DNA of 16,957 nucleotides from Clostridium sp. (lineage in GTDB: Bacteria > Bacillota > Clostridia > Clostridiales > Clostridiaceae). Positions 15,007-16,957 of the stretch are shown in pieces. The position numbers and the translations under genes are program-made. The stretch is taken from the NCBI GenBank assembly GCA_018372555.1, contig JAHAIU010000045.1, positions 1 through 16,957 on the forward strand. Reading direction: 5' to 3'. Within the stretch, counting starts at the first letter, position 1, and every line of letters starts with the position of its first letter. The notes under the pieces are model-generated. The model was not told the origin of the DNA, did no database searches, and worked only from the letters and a program-made list of their open reading frames with translations.

Positions 15007-16957
15007 ATGTCAAATAATAGATTTCTACCAATAAGCAAAGAAGATATGAAGGAACGTGGATGGGATCAATGTGACTTTATCATAGTTACAGGGGATGCCT
15101 ATATAGACCACCATAGCTTTGGAACAGCAATTATTTCTAGAGTCTTAGAAGATGCAGGGTATAAGGTTGGTATTATTCCACAACCAGATTGGCATAGTGT
15201 AGATGATTTTATGAAGCTTGGAAGACCAAGGCTTGCTTTCTTAGTTAATGGAGGAAACATGGATTCCATGGTTAACCATTATACTGTAAGCAAAAGACCT
15301 AGAGAAAAGGATCTTTATACTCCAGGTGGTAAAATGGGAGCAAGACCAGATAGGGCAACAATAGTTTACTGTAATAAAATAAGAGAAGCATATAAAAATA
15401 TTAATGTAGTTATAGGCGGAGTTGAGGCAAGTTTAAGAAGAATGGCTCACTATGATTACTGGGGAGATAATGTAAGAAATTCTATATTAATAGATAGTGG
15501 AGCAGATCTTTTAATATATGGAATGAGTGAAAAGCAAATTGTTGAAGTTGCTAATGCTTTGAATGATGGATTTGAAGCTAAATATATTAGACACGTTAAT
15601 GGTACTACATATACTATAGATTCATTAGATGAAATATATGGTGATTATAAGCTATTACCATCAAAGAATGAAGTAACAAAGGATAAAATGAAATATGCTG
15701 AAGCTTTTAAAATTCAATATGAAGAGCAAGATCCAGTAAGAGGTAAGATGTTAGTTCAAAAGCATGGTGATAAATATGTAGTATGTAATACACCAGAAAT
15801 GCCTTTAACTAGAGAAGAACTTGATAAGGTATATGCACTTCCATATACTAAGGAATGTCATCCTATATATGATGAATTTGGTGGAATTGCAGCTTTAGAA
15901 GAAGTAAAGTTTAGTATAGTTAGTTCAAGAGGATGTTTTGGTAATTGTTCATTTTGTGCTATAACTTTCCATCAAGGGAGAGCAGTACAAAGTAGAAGTG
16001 AAGCTTCTATCTTAGATGAAGCAGTTGAAATAACTAATCTTAAAGACTTTAAGGGATATATTCATGATGTTGGAGGCCCGACAGCAAACTTTAGAAAGCC
16101 TGCTTGTAAGACACAGCTTACTATAGGTGCATGTAAATCTAAACAATGTTTAACTCCAAAACCATGTAAGAACTTAATAGTAGATCATAGTGAATACTTA
16201 GGGTTACTTAGAAAAATAAGAAAGTTACCTAAAGTGAAGAAGGCTTTTGTACGTTCAGGTTTAAGATATGATTATATAATGGCTGATAAAAATGATACTT
16301 TCTTTAGAGAACTTGTTGAGCACCATGTAAGTGGACAATTAAAAGTTGCTCCAGAACATGTTGCAGCAAACACTTTGAAATATATGGGTAAGCCAGCAGG
16401 TGATACTTATGATAAGTTTAGAGAAAAGTTTTTTAAGATAAATAAGCAATTAGGTAAGGAACAATATTTAATTCCATACTTAATGTCAAGCCACCCAGGT
16501 AGTGGATTAAATGAAGCAATAGAACTTGCTGAGTATTTAAGAGATACAAAGTATCAACCAGAACAAGTTCAAGATTTCTATCCAACGCCAGGAACTTTAT
16601 CAACAGCTATGTTCTATACAGGAATTAACCCAATAACAGGTGAAGAGGTATATATTCCAAAGACTAGAGAAGAAAAAGCTATGCAAAGAGCTCTTCTTCA
16701 ATTTAAGAATCCTAAGAACTATAACTTAGTTCATGATGCTTTGGTTAAGGCTGGAAGAGAAGATTTAATAGGAAATGGGCCAAAGTGCTTAATTAAATCA
16801 AAGGCTGATAGATATATGGCTAAGATGAAAAGAGAAGAAGCAATAGCAAGAGGAAGTTCAAATAGAAGTAAACAAGGTTCTAAGTCAAAATCTTCTTCAA
16901 AACCATCTGGAAAAATGAATAGTAAATCAAATTCAAAGCCTTCAAATAGTAAAACTT
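15007..16957 (+). CDS. ygiQ: YgiQ family radical SAM protein (partial, runs off the right edge)
   Basis: An open frame from ATG at 15007 continues past the window end (650 codons seen, no stop). It matches the YgiQ/UPF0313 family: N-terminal FLPISKEDMKERGWDQCDFI, GDAYIDHHSFGTAIISRVLE and GIIPQPDW forming a cobalamin-binding-like domain; GARPDRATIVYCNKI; GGVEASLRRMAHYDYW; then the radical SAM cluster motif RGCFGNCSFC with C310, C314 and C317. A family-typical cysteine-rich insert follows (C367, C376, C381, C387 in GACKSKQCLTPKPCKN), then APEHV, SSHPGSG and DFYPTPGT. It should bind a 4Fe-4S cluster and S-adenosylmethionine; the reaction is not established for the family. After about residue 615 a Ser/Lys/Asn-rich low-complexity tail begins and is still running at the edge. 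The ribosome binding site (AGTAGGTG) is only fair. It has its own promoter region and looks like a housekeeping neighbour. Confidence 0.9.
   Translation, partial: MSNNRFLPISKEDMKERGWDQCDFIIVTGDAYIDHHSFGTAIISRVLEDAGYKVGIIPQPDWHSVDDFMKLGRPRLAFLVNGGNMDSMVNHYTVSKRPREKDLYTPGGKMGARPDRATIVYCNKIREAYKNINVVIGGVEASLRRMAHYDYWGDNVRNSILIDSGADLLIYGMSEKQIVEVANALNDGFEAKYIRHVNGTTYTIDSLDEIYGDYKLLPSKNEVTKDKMKYAEAFKIQYEEQDPVRGKMLVQKHGDKYVVCNTPEMPLTREELDKVYALPYTKECHPIYDEFGGIAALEEVKFSIVSSRGCFGNCSFCAITFHQGRAVQSRSEASILDEAVEITNLKDFKGYIHDVGGPTANFRKPACKTQLTIGACKSKQCLTPKPCKNLIVDHSEYLGLLRKIRKLPKVKKAFVRSGLRYDYIMADKNDTFFRELVEHHVSGQLKVAPEHVAANTLKYMGKPAGDTYDKFREKFFKINKQLGKEQYLIPYLMSSHPGSGLNEAIELAEYLRDTKYQPEQVQDFYPTPGTLSTAMFYTGINPITGEEVYIPKTREEKAMQRALLQFKNPKNYNLVHDALVKAGREDLIGNGPKCLIKSKADRYMAKMKREEAIARGSSNRSKQGSKSKSSSKPSGKMNSKSNSKPSNSKT

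Noticed and set aside
98..16957. CRISPR array or tRNA/rRNA genes
   Set aside because: I found no regularly spaced repeats with unique spacers and no cloverleaf or rRNA-like sequence on either strand.

Overview
The window is a very AT-rich stretch of a low-GC Gram-positive chromosome. Codons end mostly in A or T, ribosome binding sites are strong AGGAGG types, and genes are packed into short operons with U-tailed hairpin terminators. Together with the protein families present this points to Clostridium (sensu stricto) or a close relative; the species cannot be named from the sequence alone.

Layout. Bases 1-880 hold a DUF4230-type membrane-anchored protein and a 27-residue single-helix peptide, closed by a terminator. 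Bases 930-2010 carry an Rpn-family (YhgA-like, PD-(D/E)XK) nuclease with its own promoter. Inside it is an in-frame start preceded by a perfect GGAGGT, which would give a 64-residue C-terminal product like the intragenic antitoxins reported for this family. A 280-base spacer with an unusually GC-rich hairpin and several palindromes leads into the central feature, a four-gene Wadjet (Jet) SMC-type anti-plasmid/defence operon at 2241-9974. Its order is jetD (TOPRIM nuclease subunit), jetA (kleisin-like), jetB (KITE-like) and jetC (SMC-like ATPase). The genes overlap or abut, and a strong shared terminator follows. The jetD-first order and the JetC motifs suggest the type III branch. An Rpn nuclease next to Wadjet makes this a small defence island.

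From 10179 on, a minus-strand gene for an unrecognised 51-residue hydrophilic protein faces the Jet operon. A divergent two-component system and ABC exporter follow. The OmpR-type response regulator is broken by a frameshift inside its DNA-binding domain, and the histidine kinase is broken by an in-frame TAA inside its ATPase domain. The ABC ATPase and permease behind them are intact and have a repeat-rich leader. So this regulatory module looks recently decayed, or two sequence errors lie close together.

The window ends in a YgiQ-family radical SAM protein that runs off the right edge.

How the parts work together: JetABC would form a DNA-extruding SMC complex that recognises small circular DNA and activates JetD to cut it. 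The Rpn nuclease would add a second, possibly self-inhibited, DNA-cleaving defence layer. The two-component/ABC group would originally have sensed an extracellular signal and controlled export or self-protection. The YgiQ gene and the DUF4230 gene look like ordinary chromosomal flanks.
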